Assembly: GCA_016872725.1 (NCBI GenBank)
Contig: VGZC01000005.1
Coordinates: 62,001-126,000 of the forward strand
Direction of reading: 5' to 3'
DNA from: Planctomycetota bacterium
GTDB lineage: Bacteria > Planctomycetota > Planctomycetia > Pirellulales > Pirellulaceae
Length of the DNA stretch: 64,000 bases
Of the stretch, positions 44,529-53,942 are shown one piece after another. A program made the position numbers and the translations under genes. The notes beneath the pieces were generated by a model. The model saw only the letters and a list, made by a program, of their open reading frames with translations, had not been told where the DNA came from and made no database searches. Position 1 is the first letter of the stretch, and every line of letters begins with the position of its first letter.

Positions 44529-45674
44529 GTGGCCTTAAGGACGCGTAGAGGGCGCTGGTGCGTCTTGTGGATCGCGGCGAGCATCGGTTGTTCGAGCGCG
44601 CGCGCGCCGCTGAGCGCGCCGCCGCCGATGATGGCGAACCCTGGGAGCATTCCGACGGCATCCCAATCGGGCAACCTGTCGGCACCGTTGTGGACGCCGT
44701 GGCGGTCCGGACAGGTGAACGCGGCCAATGCGGCGACCGCGAAGGCGGCCCAGTCGGTGCTCGAGGACGATCCGTTGAGCCTCCGGCACATGCCTTCGCA
44801 ATTGGGGCCCGAGGTGCACGTCCGCGCGGCGCGCGTTTTCGAAACGCGGAACCGGTTTGACGAGGCGCTTGAATCGTACGGCAAGGCGCTCGAATCGCAA
44901 CCGACCGACCTGGGCGCGATCGTCGGCATCGCGAGGCTCCATGATCGGCTCGGCCACTTCGACGAATCGAACCGATGGTATCAGCATGCGGTCGCGCTCC
45001 ATCCGTCGGTCGCGGCCGTCCATAACGATTTCGGATTGTGTCTGGCGCGGCAAGGCAATCTGCCGCGGGCGATCGAGGTCATGCAACAGGCCGTGCGTCT
45101 GGATCCGCGTCAGGCGCTCTATCGCAACAACATCGCGAAGATGCTCGTCCAAGGCGGCCGAGTGGACGAATCGCTCGAACATCTCGTCGCCGTCTTTCCG
45201 CCGGCGGCCGCGCACTACAACTTGGGATGTCTGCTGGACGACGTCGGGCAAACCGACGTCGCCGCGCTCGCGTTCCGCCGCTCGCTCGAAATCGACCCCG
45301 CATTCTCGCGGGCCGGTCAGGCGCTTGCCGCGCGATCGCTCCCCGCCCCGGCGGGACCGCCGACCGAATCGAGTCCGGCGATTCCACCCCGCATCGCGGC
45401 GAACGGGGCGACGCCCGCGTTTCCCACTCCGTCCGCCGCGCCCCCGGCTCCTCAAGCGCCCGCGCAAGGACCGTCGTCCGTGATGCCGACCTGGCCGGGC
45501 GCACCGGGTCCGACACGATTGCCGCCGCCCTCCGCGCCGACACCCGTCCAGGGACCTTCGATCACGAACGGCGATCCGACGCAAACGACGCCAAGCGCGG
45601 CGGGGTGGAGCCCATCTCCGCAGGTTCCGCCGGGCGGTCCCTCCCCGTCGGTGTCGCGGTATTCGCAGCCGTGA
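44529..45674 (+). CDS. TadD-like TPR lipoprotein
   Basis: A 381-residue protein with several TPR units (for example VRAARVFETRNRFDEALESYGKALE and HNDFGLCLARQGNLPRAIEVMQQAV). Start is GTG 44529, seven bases after a GGAGGAG-type site; the N-terminus (RGRWCVLWIAASIGCSS) then reads as a lipoprotein signal with Cys near residue 20. The last 120 residues are Pro/Ala/Ser-rich. In Tad systems TadD is a TPR lipoprotein that helps the secretin assemble; position at the end of the locus fits that. Confidence 0.8.
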   Translation: MALRTRRGRWCVLWIAASIGCSSARAPLSAPPPMMANPGSIPTASQSGNLSAPLWTPWRSGQVNAANAATAKAAQSVLEDDPLSLRHMPSQLGPEVHVRAARVFETRNRFDEALESYGKALESQPTDLGAIVGIARLHDRLGHFDESNRWYQHAVALHPSVAAVHNDFGLCLARQGNLPRAIEVMQQAVRLDPRQALYRNNIAKMLVQGGRVDESLEHLVAVFPPAAAHYNLGCLLDDVGQTDVAALAFRRSLEIDPAFSRAGQALAARSLPAPAGPPTESSPAIPPRIAANGATPAFPTPSAAPPAPQAPAQGPSSVMPTWPGAPGPTRLPPPSAPTPVQGPSITNGDPTQTTPSAAGWSPSPQVPPGGPSPSVSRYSQP

Positions 45675-45705
45675 ATTCGAACAGATCCCACGACCGCCGC
45701 GTGGT

Positions 45706-45733
45706 TTGAACGCGGTTCGGGATCTGCTAAGGT
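45706..45733 (+). promoter_or_regulatory. Promoter candidate for the giant cytochrome gene
   Basis: TTGAAC (45706-45711), a 16-base spacer and TAAGGT (45728-45733). Transcription would start near 45740, about 150 bases before the gene. The -10 is weak. Confidence 0.4.
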
Positions 45734-45892
45734 GTTCGTGCCGAACCCGAACAATCGTCGGGTCCGCTCGACGCCGCTCGGATCCTCCATCGCATCACGC
45801 GGCGGCCGCGTCGTTTCGTCGTTCGATCCCCGCGAGGATCCGCGGTCCTACCGCATTCGGAACAGCCTTTTCCCCACGAAGGAACCTGATCG

Positions 45893-48800
45893 ATGGCACG
45901 CAACCTGTGGATCGCCCTTGGGATCGCGGCGGGGATCGGACTCGCGCTCTGCGGAACCGTCGACTCGGCCGAACGCCGGCTTCACACATTCGAACGCATC
46001 GCCCTGACGGACGTCTACTATTCGGAGGGCGCGAACGCCGGCGATCTGAACGGCGACGGCGCGCTCGATGTCGTGTACGGCCCGTTCTGGTTCGAAGGCC
46101 CCGATTTCATCCGGAAGCACGAAATCCACCCACCCGTCCCACAGGATGTGAACGCCTACGCCGATCACTTCTTCGCGTGGATCCGTGATTTCAACGGAGA
46201 CGGCCGCAACGACGTGTTCGTCGTCGGATTCCCCGGCAAACCGGCCCATGTCTACGAGAACCCCGGACCCGACGGATGGAACGCGCATTGGAAGAAGCAC
46301 GAAGTGCTCGACTGGGTCTCGAACGAGTCTCCCCAGTTGACGAATCTGGTCGGCGACGAGCGGCCGGAGGTCGTCTTCACGCGCGACGGTTTTTTCGGAT
46401 TCGCGACGATCCCCGACGACGATCCGTTCGGCGCGTGGACGTTCCATCCCGTTTCGGAGAAGGTGGCGGCGACGAAGTTCGGCCATGGGTTGGGGATCGG
46501 GGACGTGAATGGTGACGGCCGCAACGACATCCTTCATGCCGGCGGCTGGTTCGAGCAACCCGAATCGGACGCGGCCGCGTCGCGATGGCTCTTCCATCCG
46601 CGGGCGTTCTCGACGGCGTACGGCGGGGCCGAAATGTACGCCTACGATGTCGACGGCGACGGCGACAACGACGTGATCACGAGCCACGCCGCCCACGATT
46701 TCGGGCTCGGCTGGTATGAACAGACTCGCGAGAACGGCGAGATCGCGTTCACACACCACCTGATCATGGGCTCCCACCCGTCGGAGAACAAATACGGCGT
46801 CGTTTTCAGCGAACCCCACTCGGTGAATCTCGCCGACATCGACGGCGACGGCCTCAAGGACATCGTCACCGGCAAGACCTATTGGTCGCACCACAAGAAA
46901 AGTCCGATGTGGGACGCGGGCGCCGTCGTCTATTGGTTCAAACTGGTTCGAAACGCCGACGGGGTCGACTGGATTCCGTACCAGGCGGACGGCGAATCCG
47001 GGGTCGGCCGCCAACTCTCGGTCGTCGATGTCAACGCCGATGGGCTGCTCGATCTGGTGGTCGGCGGCATGAAGGGCTCGCATGTCTTGATCCATCGATC
47101 GGCCGCGGCCTCCGAGGAGCAATGGAAGGCCGCCCAGCCGTCCGTCTATCAAGGTCCGAAACCGGTTTCGCCCGAAAAGGGTCCGAAGCCGGCGATCGAC
47201 GGGCGCGCGGGCCGAGTCGACGGGGCGCTGGAAGGCGAAGGGCTGCCGTTTCGCGTCTCGGGCGGAAAGGCGCGATCGCAGCCGATGGGCCGTTTCGGGG
47301 GCGATCGGTGGAGCGGCGACGCGCAGTGGTATTGGACCGGCGCGAAAGCCGGCGATACGGTCGCGTTCGACCTGCCGCCGTTCACGGGCACCGTCGACAT
47401 CGAGCTTGTGCTGACCCGGGCGCCCGACTACGGGATCGTGCAATGGTCGCTCGATGATCGGCCGCTGGGGCCTCCCATCGACGGCTACCACACCGAAGTC
47501 GCGACGACCGGCGTCCTGACGTTCGCGGGCGTCGAGGCCGTGGGTGACAAGCACGCGCTGAACGGCCGCGTGATCGGCTCGAATCCCCGCGCCGTGCCGT
47601 CATTGATGTGCGGCGTCGATTTCATCCGAGTGAAGCGGGCCGATGGGTCCGTCGTCGCGTCGGCCGCCGCGGAGCGTCCCGAGTCCGGACCCGAGCCGCG
47701 CGGCAATGAGTACGTCGCGGCCGGACGGGACGGCCGAGCTCTCAATCTCGACTTCGAAACGGGAAATCTCGACGACTGGACGGCCGAGGGAAACGCGTTC
47801 GACGGCCAGCCGATCCAGGGCGATGCGGTCGTGACCCGGCGGGGCGACATGCGGAGCGGCCATCAAGGGCGGTACTGGATCGGCGGATTCGAGAAGGTTC
47901 GCGACGCGGGCACGGGCACGCTCACGTCGGACGTTTTTCCGGCCTCGCACGCCTATGCGAGCTTCCTCATGAATGGAGGGAATCACGAGAACACGCGGGT
48001 CGAGATGATCCGCGAGGATACGGGCGACGTCTTTTTTCGAATCGCCGGGACGAACGACGAGACGATGCGGCCCGTCATCGTCGATCTGCGCGCCCATCTT
48101 GGAAAACCGATCCGAATCCGGCTCGTCGATGAGAACCGGGGTGGCTGGGGCCATATCAACTTCGACCATTTTCGAATGCACGATGATCGCCCCGCTCCAC
48201 TGACACCTCCGATGGTGGCGCTCGTTCCCGACGAATATCCCCATAGCGGGCTGAGTGCCGCCGAGGCGGCCGCCGCCATGGACGCTCCCGAGGGATTCTC
48301 GATCCTGGTCGGCGCTTCGGAGCCCGACGTCAAACAGCCGATCGCCATGGCGCTCGACGACCGCGGCCGTGTTTGGATCGCGGAGGCGTACGAATATCCG
48401 GTGCGGGCGAAAGGGGATCGAGGCCGCGATCGGATCCTGATCTTCGAGGACACCGACGGCGACGGAACGCTCGACAAGCGGTCGATCTTCACCGAAGGAC
48501 TGAATCTGGTCAGCGGCCTCGAAGTGGGTTTTGGTGGCGTGTGGGTCGGCGCCGCGCCCTACTTGCTCTTCATTCCGGACGCGGACCGGGACGACAAACC
48601 CGACGGCGATCCGCAAGTCCTGCTCGACGGCTGGGGGTATCAGGATACGCACGAGACGGCGAACGCGTTCATCTGGGGTCCGGACGGGTGGCTCTATGGA
48701 TGCCATGGGGTCTTCACGCATTCGCGCGTGGGCAGGCCCGGAACGCCCGACGAACAGCGCGTGCCGCTCAACGCCGCCGTCTGGAGGTACCACCCGACTC

Positions 48801-51697
48801 GGCATGCGTTCGAGGTCTTCGCCCACGGGACGAGCAACCCTTGGGGCGTCGACTTCAACGATCACGGCCAGGCGTTCGTGACGGCTTGCGTGATTCCCCA
48901 CCTCTTCCACATCATCCAAGGCGCGCGGTATCAGCGTCAGGGCGGGCAGCATTTCAATCCGTACACGTACCGCGACATCGTCACGATCGCCGACCATTTG
49001 CATTATCTCGGCGCGACGCCCCATGGAGGCAACAGCAAGTCGGACGGGGCGGGAGGCGGGCACGCGCATGCGGGCGCGATGATCTATCTGGGCGACCGCT
49101 GGCCCGCGAGCTACCGCGATCAGCTCTTCATGAACAACATCCATGGCCAACGGCTGAATGTCGATTGGCTCGAACCGCGCGGCTCGGGGTATGTGGGGCG
49201 CCACGGTCCCGACTTCCTTTTGACCGGCGACAAGGCATCGCAGATCCTCAATCTCCGGTATGGGCCCGACGGCAATGCGTGGATGATCGACTGGTACGAC
49301 ATGCAGGCGTGCCACCGAACCGAAGTCGAGATCCACGACCGGACCAACGGCCGGATCTACAAAGTCGCGTACGGAAACCCGAAGGACGCGTTTCAGCCGA
49401 TCGACGCGTCGGCCCGGACCGACCTCGAGTTGGCCGAATGGACGCTGCATGCGAACGACTGGTATGTCCGGCATGCGCGCCGCGTATTGCAGGAGCGGGC
49501 CTCGTCGAGCTCGATCGCGCCCGAAGCGATCGACCGGCTGGCCTCGATCGCGACGGCGCACTCCGACGATACGCGGCGGCTTCGGGCCCTTTGGGCACTG
49601 CACGTGACAGGCCGGCTCACGGACGCAATCGCCGGCCGATTGCTCGCGGATGCGAGCCCTTACGTGCGGGGATGGGCCGTCCAGTTGATGCTGGAACGGT
49701 TTGCCGCCGAGTCGCCTGGCGCGGCGCCGCCCGCGCCGTTCCTCGATCGGCTCGCGGCGATGTCGCGCGACGACGAGTCGCCGATCGTCCGGCTCTATCT
49801 GGCGTCGGCCGCCCAGCGCTTGCCGCTCGACGCGCGATGGACCATCCTGGAAGGGCTCGCGCGGCATGCCGCCGATGCCGAGGACCCGAATCTCCCGCTG
49901 ATGTACTGGTACGCCGCGGAACCGCTCGCCGACGTCGATACGTCGCGCGCGTTGGCGTTCGCGATGTCGGCGGGCGAGTCGATTCCCTTGCTTCGGGAAT
50001 TCATGTTGCGGCGCATCGGGAGTTCCGATTCGGGCGCGTCGCTGGACGTTCTGGCCAAGGGCCTCGAGACGGCGGAAACGTCCGAGTTGCGTTTGGCCTT
50101 CCTGCAGGCCCTTCGCGCGGCGCTGCGCGGACAGCGCCGCGCCGCGCCGCCCGAACGTTGGGCGGCCGTCTCGGAACGCGTGCTCGGCGACGCCGACGAG
50201 CGTGTGCGGCTGCACGCGACGGTGGTCGGCGTCGCGTTCGGCGACTCCGCGGCGCTCGAAGCCATGCGGACGCGGGCCGCCGAACGGTCGACCCCCCTCG
50301 ATACCAGGCTCGCCGCGCTCCAGGCTCTCCTCGATGCCGGAGACGCCGGTTCGGTTCCCCTGCTCCGCGCCATGCTCGACGAACCGGGACCGATCCAGGA
50401 ATCGGCGATTCGGGGCCTCGCTCAATTCGACGATCCCGCGGTCTCGGCCGACTTGCTCAACGTCTATGCGACGTTGTCCCAGCAAGCCAAACGTCTCGCG
50501 CTCGGCACGCTCTGCGCGCGAACCAACTCCGCCCTCGCCCTGCTCGGCGCGATTCGCGATAAACGGGTGCCGGGAACCGACCTCACCGCCGACCTGGTGC
50601 GCGGCCTTCAGTTGCTCAAGAACGACCAGGTCGACGCGCTCCTGACCGAGGCGTGGGGCACGGTCCGCGAATCGGAGGCGGACCGAAAGGCCATGATCGT
50701 CGAACTCACGCGACTCGTCGAAAGCCCCGATCATCCAGCGGCGGACCCCGCGCTGGGCCGCGCCGTATTCGCGAAGACGTGCATGAAATGCCATGCGCTC
50801 TTCGGCGTGGGTGAGACGATCGGACCGGATCTGACCGGTTCGAACCGCGCGAATCTCGATTACCTTCTGAGCAACATCGTCGATCCGAGTGCCGTGATGG
50901 CCCGCGAGTACCGACCGACGATCGTGGTCACGACCGACGGCCGCGTCGTCACGGGGTTGATCCAGGCCGAGGACGAACGGTCGGTGACCCTACGGACCGG
51001 CGACGGCGTCGTCGTCGTGCCGAAGGCGGAAGTGGATACCCGCTCCGAAAGCGAGAAGTCGATGATGCCCGACGACCAGCTTCGTCCGTTCACCGAGCAT
51101 GAAGTCCGTTCGCTCGTGTCGTACGTGCGCGGTCCGCGTCAATCGCCGATTCTCGCGACGGCCGAGAATCGCGGCGCCCTTTTCAACGGCCGCGACCTGA
51201 CGGGTTGGTCGGGCACGGACGGACTTTGGTCCGTGGAAAACGGCGAAATCGTGGGACGCACCGAGGGCCTCGCGCGGAACGAATGGCTCGTCAGCGACCT
51301 GGCGGTCGACGATTTCCGATTGACGCTCGACGTCAAACTCGTCGACAACGCGGGCAACAGCGGCGTCCAGTTCCGAAGCCGCGCGAACGACGGCGAGGTG
51401 GCCGGCTATCAGGCCGACATCGGCGCGGGCTGGTGGGGGAAGCTCTATGAGGAACACGGTCGAGCCTTGCTGTGGGACAAGTCGGGTGAGGCTCACATCA
51501 GGCCGGGGGAATGGACGACCTACGAGATCACGGCGCGAGGCCATCACATCCAGACGTTTCTGAACGGCGCGCCAGGCGTCGACCTCGAAGACCCCACCGG
51601 CGCGACGCGGGGCGTCATCGCGTTTCAGCTTCACAGCGGCGGCAAGACCGAAGTTCGGTTCCGCAACCTGAGGCTTGAAGTCCTCGAATCGAAGTGA
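45893..51697 (+). CDS. Giant secreted FG-GAP / PVC dehydrogenase / cytochrome c / DUF1080 protein
   Basis: A 1934-residue exported protein with a signal peptide (residues 1-25). Residues about 30-430 are FG-GAP/VCBS repeats rich in DLNGDGALDVV-type calcium motifs. After two beta-rich stretches comes the PVC-type membrane-bound dehydrogenase propeller (about 790-1165), then HEAT-like repeats (about 1170-1610). A cytochrome c domain follows with the heme site CMKCH at 1630-1634, and residues about 1760-1934 are a DUF1080 (3-keto-disaccharide hydrolase-like) domain. These modules usually occur in separate or smaller proteins in planctomycetes and are thought to act on sugars outside the cytoplasm. 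AAGGAA precedes ATG 45893. Substrate and electron partner are unknown. Confidence 0.93.
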   Translation: MARNLWIALGIAAGIGLALCGTVDSAERRLHTFERIALTDVYYSEGANAGDLNGDGALDVVYGPFWFEGPDFIRKHEIHPPVPQDVNAYADHFFAWIRDFNGDGRNDVFVVGFPGKPAHVYENPGPDGWNAHWKKHEVLDWVSNESPQLTNLVGDERPEVVFTRDGFFGFATIPDDDPFGAWTFHPVSEKVAATKFGHGLGIGDVNGDGRNDILHAGGWFEQPESDAAASRWLFHPRAFSTAYGGAEMYAYDVDGDGDNDVITSHAAHDFGLGWYEQTRENGEIAFTHHLIMGSHPSENKYGVVFSEPHSVNLADIDGDGLKDIVTGKTYWSHHKKSPMWDAGAVVYWFKLVRNADGVDWIPYQADGESGVGRQLSVVDVNADGLLDLVVGGMKGSHVLIHRSAAASEEQWKAAQPSVYQGPKPVSPEKGPKPAIDGRAGRVDGALEGEGLPFRVSGGKARSQPMGRFGGDRWSGDAQWYWTGAKAGDTVAFDLPPFTGTVDIELVLTRAPDYGIVQWSLDDRPLGPPIDGYHTEVATTGVLTFAGVEAVGDKHALNGRVIGSNPRAVPSLMCGVDFIRVKRADGSVVASAAAERPESGPEPRGNEYVAAGRDGRALNLDFETGNLDDWTAEGNAFDGQPIQGDAVVTRRGDMRSGHQGRYWIGGFEKVRDAGTGTLTSDVFPASHAYASFLMNGGNHENTRVEMIREDTGDVFFRIAGTNDETMRPVIVDLRAHLGKPIRIRLVDENRGGWGHINFDHFRMHDDRPAPLTPPMVALVPDEYPHSGLSAAEAAAAMDAPEGFSILVGASEPDVKQPIAMALDDRGRVWIAEAYEYPVRAKGDRGRDRILIFEDTDGDGTLDKRSIFTEGLNLVSGLEVGFGGVWVGAAPYLLFIPDADRDDKPDGDPQVLLDGWGYQDTHETANAFIWGPDGWLYGCHGVFTHSRVGRPGTPDEQRVPLNAAVWRYHPTRHAFEVFAHGTSNPWGVDFNDHGQAFVTACVIPHLFHIIQGARYQRQGGQHFNPYTYRDIVTIADHLHYLGATPHGGNSKSDGAGGGHAHAGAMIYLGDRWPASYRDQLFMNNIHGQRLNVDWLEPRGSGYVGRHGPDFLLTGDKASQILNLRYGPDGNAWMIDWYDMQACHRTEVEIHDRTNGRIYKVAYGNPKDAFQPIDASARTDLELAEWTLHANDWYVRHARRVLQERASSSSIAPEAIDRLASIATAHSDDTRRLRALWALHVTGRLTDAIAGRLLADASPYVRGWAVQLMLERFAAESPGAAPPAPFLDRLAAMSRDDESPIVRLYLASAAQRLPLDARWTILEGLARHAADAEDPNLPLMYWYAAEPLADVDTSRALAFAMSAGESIPLLREFMLRRIGSSDSGASLDVLAKGLETAETSELRLAFLQALRAALRGQRRAAPPERWAAVSERVLGDADERVRLHATVVGVAFGDSAALEAMRTRAAERSTPLDTRLAALQALLDAGDAGSVPLLRAMLDEPGPIQESAIRGLAQFDDPAVSADLLNVYATLSQQAKRLALGTLCARTNSALALLGAIRDKRVPGTDLTADLVRGLQLLKNDQVDALLTEAWGTVRESEADRKAMIVELTRLVESPDHPAADPALGRAVFAKTCMKCHALFGVGETIGPDLTGSNRANLDYLLSNIVDPSAVMAREYRPTIVVTTDGRVVTGLIQAEDERSVTLRTGDGVVVVPKAEVDTRSESEKSMMPDDQLRPFTEHEVRSLVSYVRGPRQSPILATAENRGALFNGRDLTGWSGTDGLWSVENGEIVGRTEGLARNEWLVSDLAVDDFRLTLDVKLVDNAGNSGVQFRSRANDGEVAGYQADIGAGWWGKLYEEHGRALLWDKSGEAHIRPGEWTTYEITARGHHIQTFLNGAPGVDLEDPTGATRGVIAFQLHSGGKTEVRFRNLRLEVLESK

Positions 51698-52010
51698 CCA
51701 TCCGACCCTGGCCGAACGGCTGGATGGGCGGCAATTCCCCGAATGGGAACTGCCAACGACCACGATCGCGGTGTTTCGATCGGGTGAGTCCAGGCCGCGC
51801 GGCCCCCGCGCGGTCCACGCGGACGGGCCTCCGTTCTTCCCGAATACGGCTTGAAAAGAAACGGCCGCTGTGTCACACCGCCCGGTGAGTTGATCGCAAC
51901 GGCGCGCCGCCGACCCGGGCGGGAACTCCGGTTCGGCGGGCGACCGCATCCGCGGACCGCGGGAGTCGATCTTCCGCGGTCCGCCTCGTTTCTTGACGCT
52001 CGGCGGCCCG
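51698..52010. other. Spacer between convergent genes
   Basis: Contains the terminator at 51952-51995 and a weaker hairpin near 51731-51757 (GGCAATTCCC and GGGAACTGCC with one mismatch). No gene was recognised. Confidence 0.5.
51952..51995 (+). terminator. Terminator of the giant cytochrome gene
   Basis: GCGGACCGCGG and CCGCGGTCCGC form a perfect 11-base-pair stem with an 11-base loop, followed by CTCGTTTCTTG. The T-rich side is on the plus strand, matching the giant gene's direction. Confidence 0.75.
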
Positions 52011-52610
52011 CTACAGGATACCGGCGCCGAAATCGTCGCCTCCTTTGCGCCGCGGCGCGCTTTCGGCGGGACGATCGCCGCTCTTGGACATGTGCGGCGG
52101 TCGAGGCTCCGATCCGGCGGGCTGGATCGCCTTGGTCTTCGGCGGGCGCATCGGGCCCGTGTCCTCGGGACCCGCGTCGATGATCGGGACCTCGTCGCCG
52201 TACGCCTCGTCGTACCGCGACCGATAGCCCGGCTGCTTCGACTGTTCCACTTCGACTCGGAACGCCGCGATCACCCGTTCCTGGATCATCTCCCGGCATT
52301 TGGAATTGATCGGGTGGGCGATATCGGCGTATAGCTTCGTGCGGCCGTCGGCGTCGCGGATCGCGCGATCCTCCTTGAGTCGCGCGCCGCATTGGTTGCA
52401 GTACGCCGATCGCAAGTGGTTCTTGCAACCGCACTGAGGACAATGCGACGTCAGCTTACGGCTCGGCATGGCCACGAACGGTCCGTTCGAACCGTCAATG
52501 ATCTTGAGGTCCCGAATGACGAAGCAATCGTCCAACGTTACGGAACAGAACGCCTGAAGCCGATCGTCCGAGTCATCCATGAGCTTGATGCGAACTTCGG
52601 TGATCTCCAT
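52011..52610 (-). CDS. spoVG: SpoVG-domain protein with a C-terminal zinc ribbon
   Basis: SpoVG proteins are small nucleic-acid-binding regulators of septation and virulence genes in Firmicutes and other groups. Here residues 1-80 match the family (MEITEVRIKLMDDSDDRLQAF, then DLKIIDGSNGPFVAMPSRK). A CPQCGCKNH and YCNQCGARL pair follows in the usual SpoVG C-terminal region, forming a likely four-Cys zinc ribbon, and the remaining 80 residues are charged and low-complexity. AAGGAGG lies five bases before ATG 52610. It is downstream of ispE with a 127-base gap, an association also seen in Firmicutes, where spoVG lies near ispE. Confidence 0.9.
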   Translation of the reverse strand: MEITEVRIKLMDDSDDRLQAFCSVTLDDCFVIRDLKIIDGSNGPFVAMPSRKLTSHCPQCGCKNHLRSAYCNQCGARLKEDRAIRDADGRTKLYADIAHPINSKCREMIQERVIAAFRVEVEQSKQPGYRSRYDEAYGDEVPIIDAGPEDTGPMRPPKTKAIQPAGSEPRPPHMSKSGDRPAESAPRRKGGDDFGAGIL

Positions 52611-52737
52611 CACGGCCTCCTTCTCCGACGTCCCGACGACTCGAAGCCGGCGCGAGTCGCGAAACGCGTGATCCCTGAGTGGTTGCTCGATTGTTGTCCT
52701 CAAACCGCCATCCGCCGCGATTGGGCCCTCGTGGTGC

Positions 52738-53763
52738 TCAGGAAACGGCAAACCCGCCCGATCGATCGCCGGGCGGGAACGACTGCATCGACTCGGAACG
52801 GGCGAGGGGCGTCGGGATCGGAAAATGGGTCGACGCGGCGAAAGCCGCGCCGCCGATCACGGCGTTCAGCCGGGTCGCCGTTCGCCGCGCGTGGCGCGCG
52901 TTGCGGCAGACTCCGAAATAACTCGTTCCGCTCCCGCTCAGTTCGTGGCCCGGCAGATCGAGTTCCGCGAAAAGCCGCCTCATGCGGCTCACCCACGGAC
53001 TCAATCGCTCGGCGGGCTCCCGCAATCGATTGTGAAGGGCTCGCCCCAACCGGTTGGGATCTCCGGATTCGAATGAGCGCCGCGCGGATGCGACGTCGCG
53101 CGGCGCTTCAGGAACCCGGACATGCCGGTAAACCTCGGCGGTCGAAAGACCGGCCGGCGGCCGCACGACCACGAAGTGGAATCGAGGCGCCGATTCCAAC
53201 GTCTCGACCCGCTCGCCGCGCCCTCGGCAGACGGCGGCGGCCGCGCCTTGGACGAGCCCGCGATGGAAGAAGGCGACATCGCTCCCCGTTTGCTCGGCCG
53301 CCGCGCGAACCGCTCGGCTGTCCGGCCCGACATTCCACGCGGTCGCGGCCGCAACCAGCGCGGCCGCCGCGTCGCTTGACGCGCCGCCAAGTCCGGCCGC
53401 CGACGGTATGCGCTTGTGCAACAAGGCTCTGGCACCCATCTCGAGTCCCGCATCCACCCGCAGGCGATCGAGTGCGCCGGAGGCGAGGTTGCGGGAACCG
53501 TCGGGTATCGCTTCCCAAACCGCGTCCTGATCGGGAACCCCGGCGATTCGCCCCGCTTCCCTCCCGGGCGACCAACCGCATCGCAGGCGGATTCCGCCGG
53601 TCGGATCCGGCGAAACCACCACCGTGTCGTATATCGTGATGGCCACCATGAGCGTTTCGAGCTCGTGGAAGCCGTCATCGCGTCGTGACAGGATCTCGAG
53701 AAACAGGTTGAGCTTCGCGGGCGCCTGTATGAGAACCGTATTGTCCGTTCGCCCTATCCTCAT
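52738..53763 (-). CDS. ispE: 4-diphosphocytidyl-2-C-methylerythritol kinase
   Basis: GHMP kinase of the non-mevalonate isoprenoid pathway. QAPAKLNLFLEI near residue 13 is the N-terminal motif with the catalytic Lys, and PSAAGLGGASSDAAAAL the ATP-binding loop; GHELSGSGTSYFG is the C-terminal glycine motif. At 341 residues it is about 50 longer than usual, mostly through a tail. A promoter with good -35 and -10 boxes lies 56-83 bases upstream. Confidence 0.95.
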   Translation of the reverse strand: MRIGRTDNTVLIQAPAKLNLFLEILSRRDDGFHELETLMVAITIYDTVVVSPDPTGGIRLRCGWSPGREAGRIAGVPDQDAVWEAIPDGSRNLASGALDRLRVDAGLEMGARALLHKRIPSAAGLGGASSDAAAALVAAATAWNVGPDSRAVRAAAEQTGSDVAFFHRGLVQGAAAAVCRGRGERVETLESAPRFHFVVVRPPAGLSTAEVYRHVRVPEAPRDVASARRSFESGDPNRLGRALHNRLREPAERLSPWVSRMRRLFAELDLPGHELSGSGTSYFGVCRNARHARRTATRLNAVIGGAAFAASTHFPIPTPLARSESMQSFPPGDRSGGFAVS

Positions 53764-53818
53764 TGATTCGCGCCCGGTCCTGGCCCCGGGCCAAGGTCAT
53801 TCGGGACCACGAGCGACG

Positions 53819-53846
53819 ATTGTACGAATCGGCGGCGAAGGGTCAA
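53819..53846 (-). promoter_or_regulatory. Sigma70-type promoter of ispE
   Basis: TTGACC (53846-53841) and TACAAT (53824-53819) on the minus strand with a 16-base spacer. Transcription would start near 53812 and give a leader of about 50 bases. Both hexamers match consensus at five of six positions. Confidence 0.7.
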
Positions 53847-53942
53847 CAGAAATCTCCCTCGCCGCCCTTGACCCGGCCGAGGAGCGGCCTCGTTCGGCGC
53901 GCTCCGCGACCTGGATCCGCTCGCATTTCGGCCGGAATCGCG

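Noticed and set aside
47600-50794. A 1064-codon minus-strand frame opposite the giant cytochrome gene
   Set aside because: Antisense shadow without motifs.
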